Shown: in pieces, positions 1 through 5,481 of the stretch
Position numbering within the stretch: the first letter of the stretch is position 1
Layout of the letters: every line of letters starts with the position of its first letter
Assembly (NCBI GenBank): GCA_017462425.1
Contig: JAFTRD010000038.1
Span: 1 to 6,189 of the forward strand
DNA from: Clostridia bacterium
GTDB lineage: Bacteria; Bacillota_A; Clostridia; Christensenellales; Borkfalkiaceae
Reading direction: 5' to 3'
DNA length: 6,189 nucleotides
Notes under the pieces: model-generated
Seen by the model: the letters and a program-made list of their open reading frames with translations, nothing else
Database searches by the model: none
Told to the model about the DNA's origin: nothing
Position numbers and translations under genes: made by a program

Positions 1-219
1 GACGATGCGGCTCTTGTCTATGCTTTCACCCCCTCGGATAATATCCAAAAGGCTTTCAAGCACGTCTGCGCCCAGCTGAACGTCCGACTCTTCCCCTTCA
101 AGAATAATTTTCACGCCCTCTACCCTTGCGGACAGCGCAAGCTCCCGTGTGATAATATTCAGGTTTTCATCAAAATTTCCCAGTAATTTTTGCAGTTCGT
201 CTACACCCGACGTATCCAC
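1..219 (-). CDS. phoH: PhoH family ATPase, N-terminal part (runs off the left edge)
   Basis: Partial gene; only the first 73 codons (from a GTG at 219) are in the window. The translation reads ...DELQKLLGNFDENLNIITR..., then a stretch ending in IILEGEESDVQLGADVLESL. This is the N-terminal domain that precedes the P-loop ATPase domain of PhoH proteins, so the Walker motifs lie outside the window. PhoH proteins are cytoplasmic, RNA-associated putative ATPases that often neighbour ybeY. Its place directly after yqfC and yqfD, on the same strand, matches the conserved Bacillus/Clostridia order and supports the name. The start is unresolved. A good Shine-Dalgarno (GGGAGG, 250-255) lies 30 bases before the GTG, the frame is open back to a TAA at 274-276, and no ATG, GTG or TTG sits at proper distance from that site. 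Family alignment from memory suggests roughly 10 more residues upstream of the GTG. Identification is fairly sure; the start is not. Confidence 0.8.
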   Translation of the reverse strand, partial: MDTSGVDELQKLLGNFDENLNIITRELALSARVEGVKIILEGEESDVQLGADVLESLLDIIRGGESIDKSRIV

Positions 220-249
220 TGCGTTTGTGATTCGTGCCGTAAATTTTTT

Positions 250-255
250 CCTCCC
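250..255 (-). promoter_or_regulatory. Ribosome binding site of phoH
   Basis: The minus strand reads GGGAGG here, followed by AAAAAATTTACGGCACGAATC. It is the only strong Shine-Dalgarno between the yqfD stop and phoH. In the phoH frame the codons 6 to 20 bases downstream are TTT, ACG, GCA, CGA and ATC, none a normal start, so this site argues that translation begins upstream of the GTG at 219, possibly at a non-standard or altered codon. Confidence 0.6.
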
Positions 256-299
256 TAACAGCGCTGATTTTTCTTAAAAACAATATACCGTATCCGTTT

Positions 300-320
300 T
301 TTCTTACATATTTCTTACAT
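300..320. repeat. Tandem 10-bp direct repeat at the end of yqfD
   Basis: TTTCTTACAT occurs twice on the plus strand (300-309 and 311-320), one base apart. On the coding strand this is ATGTAAGAAA twice, and the first copy in the reading direction contains the last Met codon and TAA stop of yqfD. It is a short, probably slippage-derived duplication with no evident function. Confidence 0.6.
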
Positions 321-1199
321 GTTTAAGCTTTGCGTGACGAGATAGGTAATCTCCAGCAGATAGCCGTCGCCCTCGGGCGCGAGCCTTGCGGACTGCACCT
401 GCGCCGAGCTTAAAGCCTCTATTTCCAAAAGACAGGAGGCAAGCGCCTCTTCTTTGTTCTCCTCGCTAATCTGCGCCGTAAACGTACAAAGAATTTGTAC
501 GCTTGCCATGACGGTTTCCTGCGCTTCTTGCGTTTCTCCGTTTACCCCAACCAAAAGCTGACCCTTTTCCACCGTATCGCCCTCGGCGACCTGCGCCGTT
601 CCACGAATGACGGTGAGAGAATATACTGTGCCCGAGGCAGGGCTTACCAGCGCGCCTCTTTGGGGGGTGGGGGTGGATGCAGAGGTTTGCACCTCTACCC
701 GTAGAACGCTGCCACTCTTTTTCAAAGAACAAAAGCTGACGTTTTCAAAGGCGAGAATTTGCGCCGTGATTTCGGCTGCGTTTTTATCCGAGTACCTTCT
801 GCCGATGCCAACGCCGTTTTCACCAAGCACGGATAAAACTTCTCTGCGGTAATAATCTCCCGTTCCCACCACTTCTATACGCAAGATAAAGAGGTTGGAA
901 AGGGCGCAAAGAAGGGCAAACAGTATAGCGCCGATAAAAAATCCTATCCGAATTTTTCCCCATTCAACGGCTCGACTGAGCCCAAAAGGCTCGGCTTTTA
1001 CGATATTATAACACGAATGCTCCAAAATTGTAAAGACTTTTTTGCGATATTTCCGCTCCACGCAGAGCTCCAAGGTCTTTTTATCCCTCTTTTGCACGTG
1101 AAAAAGAGGAATTTCCTCCCGCTTGAGCTTGGAAATTACCCCTTCGGGGTACAGCCCTTCTATCTTCAACTTTACAAGAAAAAGTCCGCTTATATTCAT
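315..1199 (-). CDS. yqfD: Sporulation protein YqfD, short form
   Basis: 294-residue membrane protein of the YqfD family, which in Bacillus is made under sigma-E during sporulation; its molecular role is not established. A soluble N-terminal region of about 80 residues includes the family-like segment IPLFHVQKRDKK (30-41). One strong transmembrane helix follows at about 84-107. Residues about 107-171 (starting LRIEVVGTG) resemble a POTRA-like fold seen after the single helix in FtsQ-type proteins; this comparison is my inference. Residues 186-217 (SPASGTVYSL...VEKGQLLVG) resemble a lipoyl/HlyD-type beta-sandwich. The Bacillus subtilis protein is close to 400 residues, so this one lacks about 100 residues of the extracytoplasmic C-terminal part, yet ends cleanly. 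The ATG at 1199 has a GGGAGA Shine-Dalgarno and starts 24 bases after the yqfC stop, so the two are surely cotranscribed. Confidence 0.85.
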   Translation of the reverse strand: MNISGLFLVKLKIEGLYPEGVISKLKREEIPLFHVQKRDKKTLELCVERKYRKKVFTILEHSCYNIVKAEPFGLSRAVEWGKIRIGFFIGAILFALLCALSNLFILRIEVVGTGDYYRREVLSVLGENGVGIGRRYSDKNAAEITAQILAFENVSFCSLKKSGSVLRVEVQTSASTPTPQRGALVSPASGTVYSLTVIRGTAQVAEGDTVEKGQLLVGVNGETQEAQETVMASVQILCTFTAQISEENKEEALASCLLEIEALSSAQVQSARLAPEGDGYLLEITYLVTQSLNM

Positions 1200-1223
1200 A
1201 TCTATCTCCCTATCATGCCCGTG

Positions 1224-1499
1224 TCAAACTCCCTCCCGTACGACGGAGAGGATGTTCCCCTTCAGCAATACGTCGTTTTCAAAGTATTTGGCGACGCTGA
1301 GGTCTTGACCGATTACCCTCACGCTGCCACGGCGGAGCACGAGCAATATCTCCTGCGGCGAGAAGCCGCCCAGACTTTTCACGTTCTGAAAATAACCGCC
1401 CTTCCCTTCCCATACGGTGTACGAAAGCCCCGTTATGCCGGTTGCGTCCACACCCTCGCCGTCGTTGAGCTGCGTAAAAATTTCCTTCCAAAGTTGCAT
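1224..1499 (-). CDS. yqfC: Sporulation protein YqfC (YabP/YqfC family)
   Basis: 91-residue protein with the length and pattern of the YabP/YqfC family. Residues 35-45 (GYFQNVKSLGG) are followed by FSPQEILLVLRRGSVRVIGQ (46-65) and a final LLKGNILSV (78-86), matching the family's 'sets up a beta-rich fold, ...v.I.G..L.i......v.i.G.I..v' pattern. YabP is a spore-coat assembly factor; YqfC is a sigma-E-controlled sporulation protein of uncertain role. The ATG at 1499 is preceded by a strong Shine-Dalgarno (GGAGGGG, about 6 bases away). It is first in the operon yqfC-yqfD-phoH. A sigma-E-like promoter lies 41-69 bases upstream, which agrees with the expected mother-cell expression. There are no predicted membrane segments. 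Confidence 0.88.
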   Translation of the reverse strand: MQLWKEIFTQLNDGEGVDATGITGLSYTVWEGKGGYFQNVKSLGGFSPQEILLVLRRGSVRVIGQDLSVAKYFENDVLLKGNILSVVREGV

Positions 1500-1539
1500 T
1501 TTACCCCTCCGCTACGCTATCCGTATTATTAATTATATC

Positions 1540-1568
1540 AATGTATGAAAAAAAGGGACGGAATATGA
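1540..1568 (-). promoter_or_regulatory. Sigma-E-like sporulation promoter for yqfC-yqfD(-phoH)
   Basis: On the minus strand TCATATT (1562-1568) and CATACATT (1540-1547) are separated by exactly 14 bases. The Bacillus sigma-E consensus is roughly kmATATT, 13-15 bases, CATACAmT, so both boxes and the spacing fit. Transcription would start near 1533, giving a leader of about 35 bases before the yqfC ATG. A TATAAT also occurs just downstream on the same strand, but no TTGACA-like box lies 17 bases before it, so a sigma-A reading is weaker. Confidence 0.72.
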
Positions 1569-1570
1569 AA

Positions 1571-1594
1571 ACGGCAACCCTTGCGGATTGCCGT
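1571..1594 (-). terminator. Intrinsic terminator of the ClC gene
   Basis: On the minus strand a 10-bp stem, ACGGCAATCC paired with GGGTTGCCGT (one T-G pair), closes a GCAA tetraloop, followed by TTTTCATATT. It lies 22 bases after the ClC stop codon. The U-tract is short (four T, then interrupted) because it merges into the -35 box of the sigma-E-like promoter. The plus strand also has a T-rich run after the stem, but no plus-strand gene ends there. Confidence 0.75.
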
Positions 1595-1616
1595 ACGTCT
1601 TTTCAGTTTTTTAATT

Positions 1617-3242
1617 TTATTCGTTACGGGGTTTGGATTGTTCACCCGTCAAAAGAGCCAATTCCCTTTGAACGCCCGCCCCGTCGGCAGTTTCCGCCGT
1701 TATAGTGATTACGTCGCCTGCGACAAGCAGAGTATCCGCAACGGGCGTAACGTTTTCTCCGCTACGTTGTAGCGTTTTTACAGCCACACCCGTCGGCCAA
1801 AGCACGTCTTTGATCGTCAAACCGTCCACGATGCTGTCCGACTGTATGGTAAACGTGCAGGAAAGAAGAGCTTTTTGCTCGCTTTTTTCCTTTTCCTCCA
1901 CCATTCGTTCGAGGAACTCCTCGTAGATGGGTTTCGTTCTGGAAATTTCACCTACCATATACCCGATAGCCACGCCCACGACAACGGGCAGAAGAGAGGT
2001 GAAGCTCCAGGTCAGCTCAAAGGCCATAACGATACCCGTGATGGGCGCGCGTACTACGCAAGTGAAGAACGCCGCCATGGAAATTAAAATAAGCAAATCA
2101 CAATACGACCTATCCATGCCCATAAATTCCACGAAAAAGAGAGAACAAAGCGCGCCTGCCGCCGCACCGATGGCAAGCATGGGAATAAATACGCCGCAGG
2201 GCACGCCGCAGGAGATATTGAAAACGGTCAATAAAAATTTAAACACGAACGCAAGCGCAAGCGTGCCGCCCACGCCCAGACAAAACGCCGTTTGCAGGTC
2301 CATTTCCTTCGTTCCGCCCAAAGTGCCCAGCGCCTCGATTAAGGAATGACCGCCGCCCGTAGCGTAGACGGTAATCAGTCCGAACACGCCAGAAAGTAAA
2401 AACGGAAAGAGCATTTTGCCCGTATTTTTTGCAAACGTTACCTTGTTTTTTATGATTTTTTCCAGCCAAAGCGTCAGATGATAAAAGCACACGCCCAAAA
2501 TAGACACGATAACGGCGGCAAGAACGAGATAACCGTAATTTGAGTAGGGCATACCGTTTAATACGAACGAGGTAAACGCAGCGCCGGTGGAAAGATTTAA
2601 CGCCCCACGGATTAAGTTACGGGTAATTATTCCCGTTACCACCGAAGAAAAGGCGCAGATAAACACCTCGGGGGAAAATTTTTTATGCGTTTCCTCAAAG
2701 GCGAACGCCATACCCGTCAAGGGAGCGTTAAACGCCACGGCAAGACCCGCGCAAGCGCCGCCCGTTACCTGATAGCGCCGAAGCATATCGGTACGGGAGA
2801 ACAGCTTGGACGAGCCGTAGCCCAAAGCGCCGCCGATTTGAATGCTGGGGCCTTCGCCCCCGGCGCAAAGTCCTAAAAATATGCAGGCGAGAGATACGGC
2901 AAACTTGGTACAGAGCAGAGAAAACCAGTTGAATTTTAAAAGCCCACGGGCAGCGCCCTCGGTTTGCGGAATACCGCTGCCACGCAGCATTGGCATCAGT
3001 TTTACGATAACGCCAACAAAAAACGCCGACCCTGCCAGCGTTGCCAAAAGCAGAGGGATTAAAAACCAATGCTCTTTGACGTAGGCGTAGACGTTTGAGG
3101 AAAAGCCCTCCGCTACGGATACGAGGATGTTATAAAAGGTAACGACGACCCCGACCAAAAATCCGGTAACACAGCCCATAAAGAGCATTTGCAAGCCTCT
3201 ATGGTACAGATTGCCTGCAATTTTCTGCATGGTGTTTTGCAT
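1617..3242 (-). CDS. ClC-type chloride channel/antiporter with C-terminal TrkA-C domain
   Basis: 541-residue polytopic membrane protein of the voltage-gated ClC family, probably a chloride/proton exchanger. The anion-pathway motifs are in order: GSGIP (88-92), GGEGP (128-132, with E130 as the external gating glutamate), FNAPLTG (171-177) followed by EE 183-184, where E184 matches the internal proton glutamate of the E. coli exchanger, GVFIP (350-354), and Y440 in KPIY, matching the inner-gate tyrosine. Having both glutamates favours an antiporter over a channel. GSGIP and the proline after GEG argue against the fluoride-exporting subgroup. After a charged linker (about 445-460), residues about 463-533 (SIVDGLTIKDV...LLVAGDVITI) form a TrkA-C/RCK-C-like ligand-binding domain, common in bacterial ClC proteins. 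ATG 3242 has the Shine-Dalgarno AAGGAGT about 7 bases upstream. It is transcribed alone from its own sigma-A promoter. Confidence 0.92.
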   Translation of the reverse strand: MQNTMQKIAGNLYHRGLQMLFMGCVTGFLVGVVVTFYNILVSVAEGFSSNVYAYVKEHWFLIPLLLATLAGSAFFVGVIVKLMPMLRGSGIPQTEGAARGLLKFNWFSLLCTKFAVSLACIFLGLCAGGEGPSIQIGGALGYGSSKLFSRTDMLRRYQVTGGACAGLAVAFNAPLTGMAFAFEETHKKFSPEVFICAFSSVVTGIITRNLIRGALNLSTGAAFTSFVLNGMPYSNYGYLVLAAVIVSILGVCFYHLTLWLEKIIKNKVTFAKNTGKMLFPFLLSGVFGLITVYATGGGHSLIEALGTLGGTKEMDLQTAFCLGVGGTLALAFVFKFLLTVFNISCGVPCGVFIPMLAIGAAAGALCSLFFVEFMGMDRSYCDLLILISMAAFFTCVVRAPITGIVMAFELTWSFTSLLPVVVGVAIGYMVGEISRTKPIYEEFLERMVEEKEKSEQKALLSCTFTIQSDSIVDGLTIKDVLWPTGVAVKTLQRSGENVTPVADTLLVAGDVITITAETADGAGVQRELALLTGEQSKPRNE

Positions 3243-3287
3243 GAGTACGACTCCTTGGTTGTTATTTTGTACGTTAATTTTGTATTT

Positions 3288-3316
3288 ATTGTATCATTCC
3301 TGATAAAAACAGTCAA
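3288..3316 (-). promoter_or_regulatory. Sigma-A promoter of the ClC gene
   Basis: On the minus strand TTGACT (3311-3316), a 17-base spacer and TACAAT (3288-3293) match the housekeeping consensus at five of six positions in each box. The start point would be near 3281, about 40 bases before the ATG. Confidence 0.8.
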
Positions 3317-3342
3317 TTGTATTGCCTTACGGGCGGAAAATC

Positions 3343-3369
3343 TTTGCGCTCTTGCGTTGAGAGCGAAAA
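3343..3369. repeat. Inverted repeat between the divergent promoters (possible operator)
   Basis: CGCTCT (3347-3352) and AGAGCG (3360-3365) are separated by 7 bases; with one mismatch the arms extend outward by three more T-A pairs. It lies between the -35 boxes of the two divergent promoters. It could be a regulator site or a weak hairpin; no regulator gene is nearby to assign it. Confidence 0.35.
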
Positions 3370-3386
3370 AAAATTTATAAAAACCG

Positions 3387-3415
3387 TTGTATATTTATAA
3401 CTTTTGTGCTAAAAT
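3387..3415 (+). promoter_or_regulatory. Sigma-A promoter of the decarboxylase-rubredoxin unit
   Basis: TTGTAT (3387-3392), a 17-base spacer and TAAAAT (3410-3415), with a TG one base before the -10 box (extended -10). An A/T-rich stretch at 3366-3384 directly upstream could act as an UP element. The start point would be near 3422, leaving a leader of about 28 bases. Confidence 0.75.
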
Positions 3416-3450
3416 AAAGACAAATATAAAAACACAGGAAAAATACTACG

Positions 3451-4707
3451 ATGGAAAAGAAACCTTTTGTAACCAAAGAACAGATTGAAGAAATTACCAA
3501 GACTTATCCCACCCCCTTTCATTTATATGACGAAAAAGGCATTCGGGAAAACGCAAGACGCTTGAAAAAAGCCTTTGCGTGGAATAAGGGTTTTAAAGAA
3601 TACTTTGCCGTAAAGGCTACCCCCAACCCCTACCTGATGCAGATATTACGGGAAGAGGGCTGCGGCGTGGACTGCTCCTCCCTCACCGAGCTGATGCTCT
3701 CGGATACCGTTGGGTTTGAAGGCAACGAGATTATGTTCTCCTCCAACGTAACCCCCGAGGCGGACTTTAAGCTGGCAAGAAAACTGAACGCCATTATTAA
3801 TTTCGACGATTTGACCCATATCGATTATTTTAAAGGCATTGCGCCCTTTGCCGATACTATGTGCTGCCGGTATAACCCCGGCGGGGATTTTACCCTGAAC
3901 AACGCCATTATGGACACGCCCAAGGACGCAAAATACGGCATGAGCAAGGAGCAGATGAAAATTGCCTTTGCAAAAATGAAGGAATACGGCGTAAAGAATT
4001 TCGGTATTCACGCTTTCCTCGCCAGCAATACCACCGATAACGGATATTACCCCAAGCTGGCAAGTATTCTCTTTAACCTTGCGGTAGAGCTTTCCAAGGA
4101 AGTTGGCGTGCATATCTCCTTCATCAGCCTCTCGGGCGGCGTGGGGATTGCGTACCGCCCCGACCAAAGCGATAACGATATCTTCGTCATCGGCGAGGGC
4201 GTGAGAAAGGCGTACGAGGAAATTTTAATGCCTGCCGGTATGGACGACGTGGCGATATTTACCGAGCTTGGAAGATTTATGCTTGCCCCCTACGGCTGCT
4301 TGGTTTCCAAGGTTCTGCACCAAAAGCATATCTGGAAAGAATATATCGGACTGGACGCCTGCGCCGCAAACCTGATGCGCCCGGCTATGTATAAAGCTTA
4401 CCACCACATCACCGTTTTGGGTAAGGAAAACGAGCCCTGCGACCACGTATACGACGTAACAGGCGGGCTGTGCGAGAATAACGATAAATTCGCCATAGAC
4501 CGTGCTCTGCCCAAGATTGACATCGGCGATTATCTCGTATTGCACGACACGGGCGCGCACGGCTTTGCCATGGGGTATAACTATAACGGAAAATTACGCT
4601 CCGCCGAGCTTTTATTACAAGAGGACGGAAACGTGAAAATGATTCGCCGTGCCGAAACGCCCGAGGATTATTTTGCGACCTTGGATTTAACGGCGTTCAA
4701 AAAGTAA
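3451..4707 (+). CDS. lysA: PLP-dependent diaminopimelate decarboxylase-like protein
   Basis: 418-residue fold-type III PLP enzyme of the diaminopimelate/ornithine decarboxylase family. The likely role is decarboxylation of meso-diaminopimelate to lysine in the cytoplasm, though the substrate is not certain. Visible landmarks are YFAVKATPNP (51-60) with K55 as the PLP lysine, CGVDCSSLTEL (71-81), SGGVGI (228-233) for the phosphate-binding glycines, ELGR (272-275) for the usual EPGR, MRPAMY (309-314), and CENND (341-345) for the catalytic CESGD, keeping Cys, Glu and Asp. Several usual residues differ: GIHAFLASN (185-193) puts Phe where the PLP-stacking His normally is, and H370 (GAH) replaces the usual Tyr. 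It therefore belongs to a divergent subgroup, which I recall from Clostridia under the same name. The start ATG has only a modest AGGA 11 bases upstream. It is followed after 58 bases by the rubredoxin fusion, without a terminator between. The lysA symbol is by family only. Confidence 0.8.
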   Translation: MEKKPFVTKEQIEEITKTYPTPFHLYDEKGIRENARRLKKAFAWNKGFKEYFAVKATPNPYLMQILREEGCGVDCSSLTELMLSDTVGFEGNEIMFSSNVTPEADFKLARKLNAIINFDDLTHIDYFKGIAPFADTMCCRYNPGGDFTLNNAIMDTPKDAKYGMSKEQMKIAFAKMKEYGVKNFGIHAFLASNTTDNGYYPKLASILFNLAVELSKEVGVHISFISLSGGVGIAYRPDQSDNDIFVIGEGVRKAYEEILMPAGMDDVAIFTELGRFMLAPYGCLVSKVLHQKHIWKEYIGLDACAANLMRPAMYKAYHHITVLGKENEPCDHVYDVTGGLCENNDKFAIDRALPKIDIGDYLVLHDTGAHGFAMGYNYNGKLRSAELLLQEDGNVKMIRRAETPEDYFATLDLTAFKK

Positions 4708-4765
4708 GCATAAAGCGCCGTTTCAACGGATAAACTAATAAAAAAACAGGACGAGGTATAGAAAA

Positions 4766-5389
4766 ATGGATGAGAAAGTGATGCAAAAACTAAGCTACGG
4801 GTTGTTCGTTTTGACGACCGTGGTGGGAGATAAGGACAACGGCTGCATCGTGAATACGGTGACGCAGATTACCGCCTCCCCCAACCGTATTTCCGTTGCC
4901 GTAAACAAGAACAACTATACGGCGCAGATGATTTTACAGAGTAAAAAATTTACCGTATCCGTACTGAGCACCGATACGAATTTTGAAATTTTTGAACGGT
5001 TCGGCTTTCAAAGCGGAAAGGACGTGGATAAATTTAAGGGCTTTACGGCGCACTTTATGTCGCCCAACGGCTGCGAGTATATCTCTCAAGGCACGAACGC
5101 TTACCTTTGCGCAAACGTCAAAGAAGCGCTGGACATGGGTACGCATTATCTCTTTATTGCGGACGTTACGGACGGAAAAGTTCTTTCCGATAAGCCCTCC
5201 TGTACCTACGCCTATTACCACGAAAATATCAAACCCAAGCCCAAGAAAAACGACCAGGGTCAGACGGTATGGGTATGTACGATTTGCGGCTACGAATACG
5301 TGGGCGAGGAGCTGCCCGACGGCTTTATCTGCCCCATCTGCAAACACCCCGCCTCGGATTTTGAGAAGATAACCAAAATAACCAAGTAA
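4766..5389 (+). CDS. Flavin reductase-rubredoxin fusion (high molecular weight rubredoxin type)
   Basis: 207-residue cytoplasmic redox protein. Residues 1-155 form a flavin reductase-like, FMN-binding domain: KLSYGLFVLTT, NTVTQITASPN (30-40), SVAVNKNNYT, and FGFQSGKDVDKFKGF (79-93), with GTHYLFIADV (125-134) and TYAYYH (147-152) near its end. A Lys/Pro linker (156-167) leads to a rubredoxin-like domain (169-201) with metal-binding cysteines 171, 174, 189 and 192 in CTICGY and CPICKH. The short spacing of the cysteine pairs and the His after the second pair resemble the C-terminal domain of rubrerythrin rather than a free rubredoxin. The Moorella protein Hrb has this layout and passes electrons from a pyridine-nucleotide-dependent reductase to a flavodiiron NO/O2 reductase, so an oxygen/NO defence role is likely by family; no flavodiiron gene is in the window. 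The ATG has GAGG 9 bases upstream. It is probably cotranscribed with the preceding gene. Confidence 0.88.
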   Translation: MDEKVMQKLSYGLFVLTTVVGDKDNGCIVNTVTQITASPNRISVAVNKNNYTAQMILQSKKFTVSVLSTDTNFEIFERFGFQSGKDVDKFKGFTAHFMSPNGCEYISQGTNAYLCANVKEALDMGTHYLFIADVTDGKVLSDKPSCTYAYYHENIKPKPKKNDQGQTVWVCTICGYEYVGEELPDGFICPICKHPASDFEKITKITK

Positions 5390-5415
5390 ACGATGTACGT
5401 GAAACGGATAAAAAA

Positions 5416-5447
5416 ACCGCTTTTGAAAGCGGTCTTTTATTTATTTT
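5416..5447 (+). terminator. Bidirectional intrinsic terminator between converging genes
   Basis: A 7-bp stem ACCGCTT / AAGCGGT closes a TTGA loop (5416-5433) and is followed by CTTTTATTTATTTT. On the opposite strand the same stem is followed by a run of six T (plus-strand A at 5411-5416), so it can also end the beta-propeller transcript arriving from the right. It lies 26 bases after the rubredoxin fusion stop. Confidence 0.88.
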
Positions 5448-5481
5448 AAAGATTTTCAATTTTTTTGAGTTCTGTCGAAAA

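Noticed and set aside
662..676. G-rich run (six G, T, five G, T, two G) as a possible G-quadruplex
   Set aside because: There are not four separate runs of three G, and the run simply encodes Thr-Pro repeats of YqfD on the other strand.
1017..1532. 171-codon plus-strand open frame opposite yqfD and yqfC
   Set aside because: It is antisense to two recognised genes, has no family resemblance and no ribosome binding site of note; it is a shadow of the coding strand.
1524..1545. TATAAT on the minus strand upstream of yqfC as a sigma-A -10 box
   Set aside because: No TTGACA-like box lies at 16-18 bases upstream, whereas the overlapping sigma-E-like boxes match well.
3646..4167. 173-codon minus-strand open frame inside the decarboxylase gene
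   Set aside because: Lies wholly opposite a well-supported gene and its translation looks like no known protein.
4720..4745. CCGTTTCAACGG followed by an A-rich stretch between the decarboxylase and the rubredoxin fusion
   Set aside because: The stem is only 4-5 bp with no T-run on the plus strand, so it is not a terminator; the genes are treated as cotranscribed.
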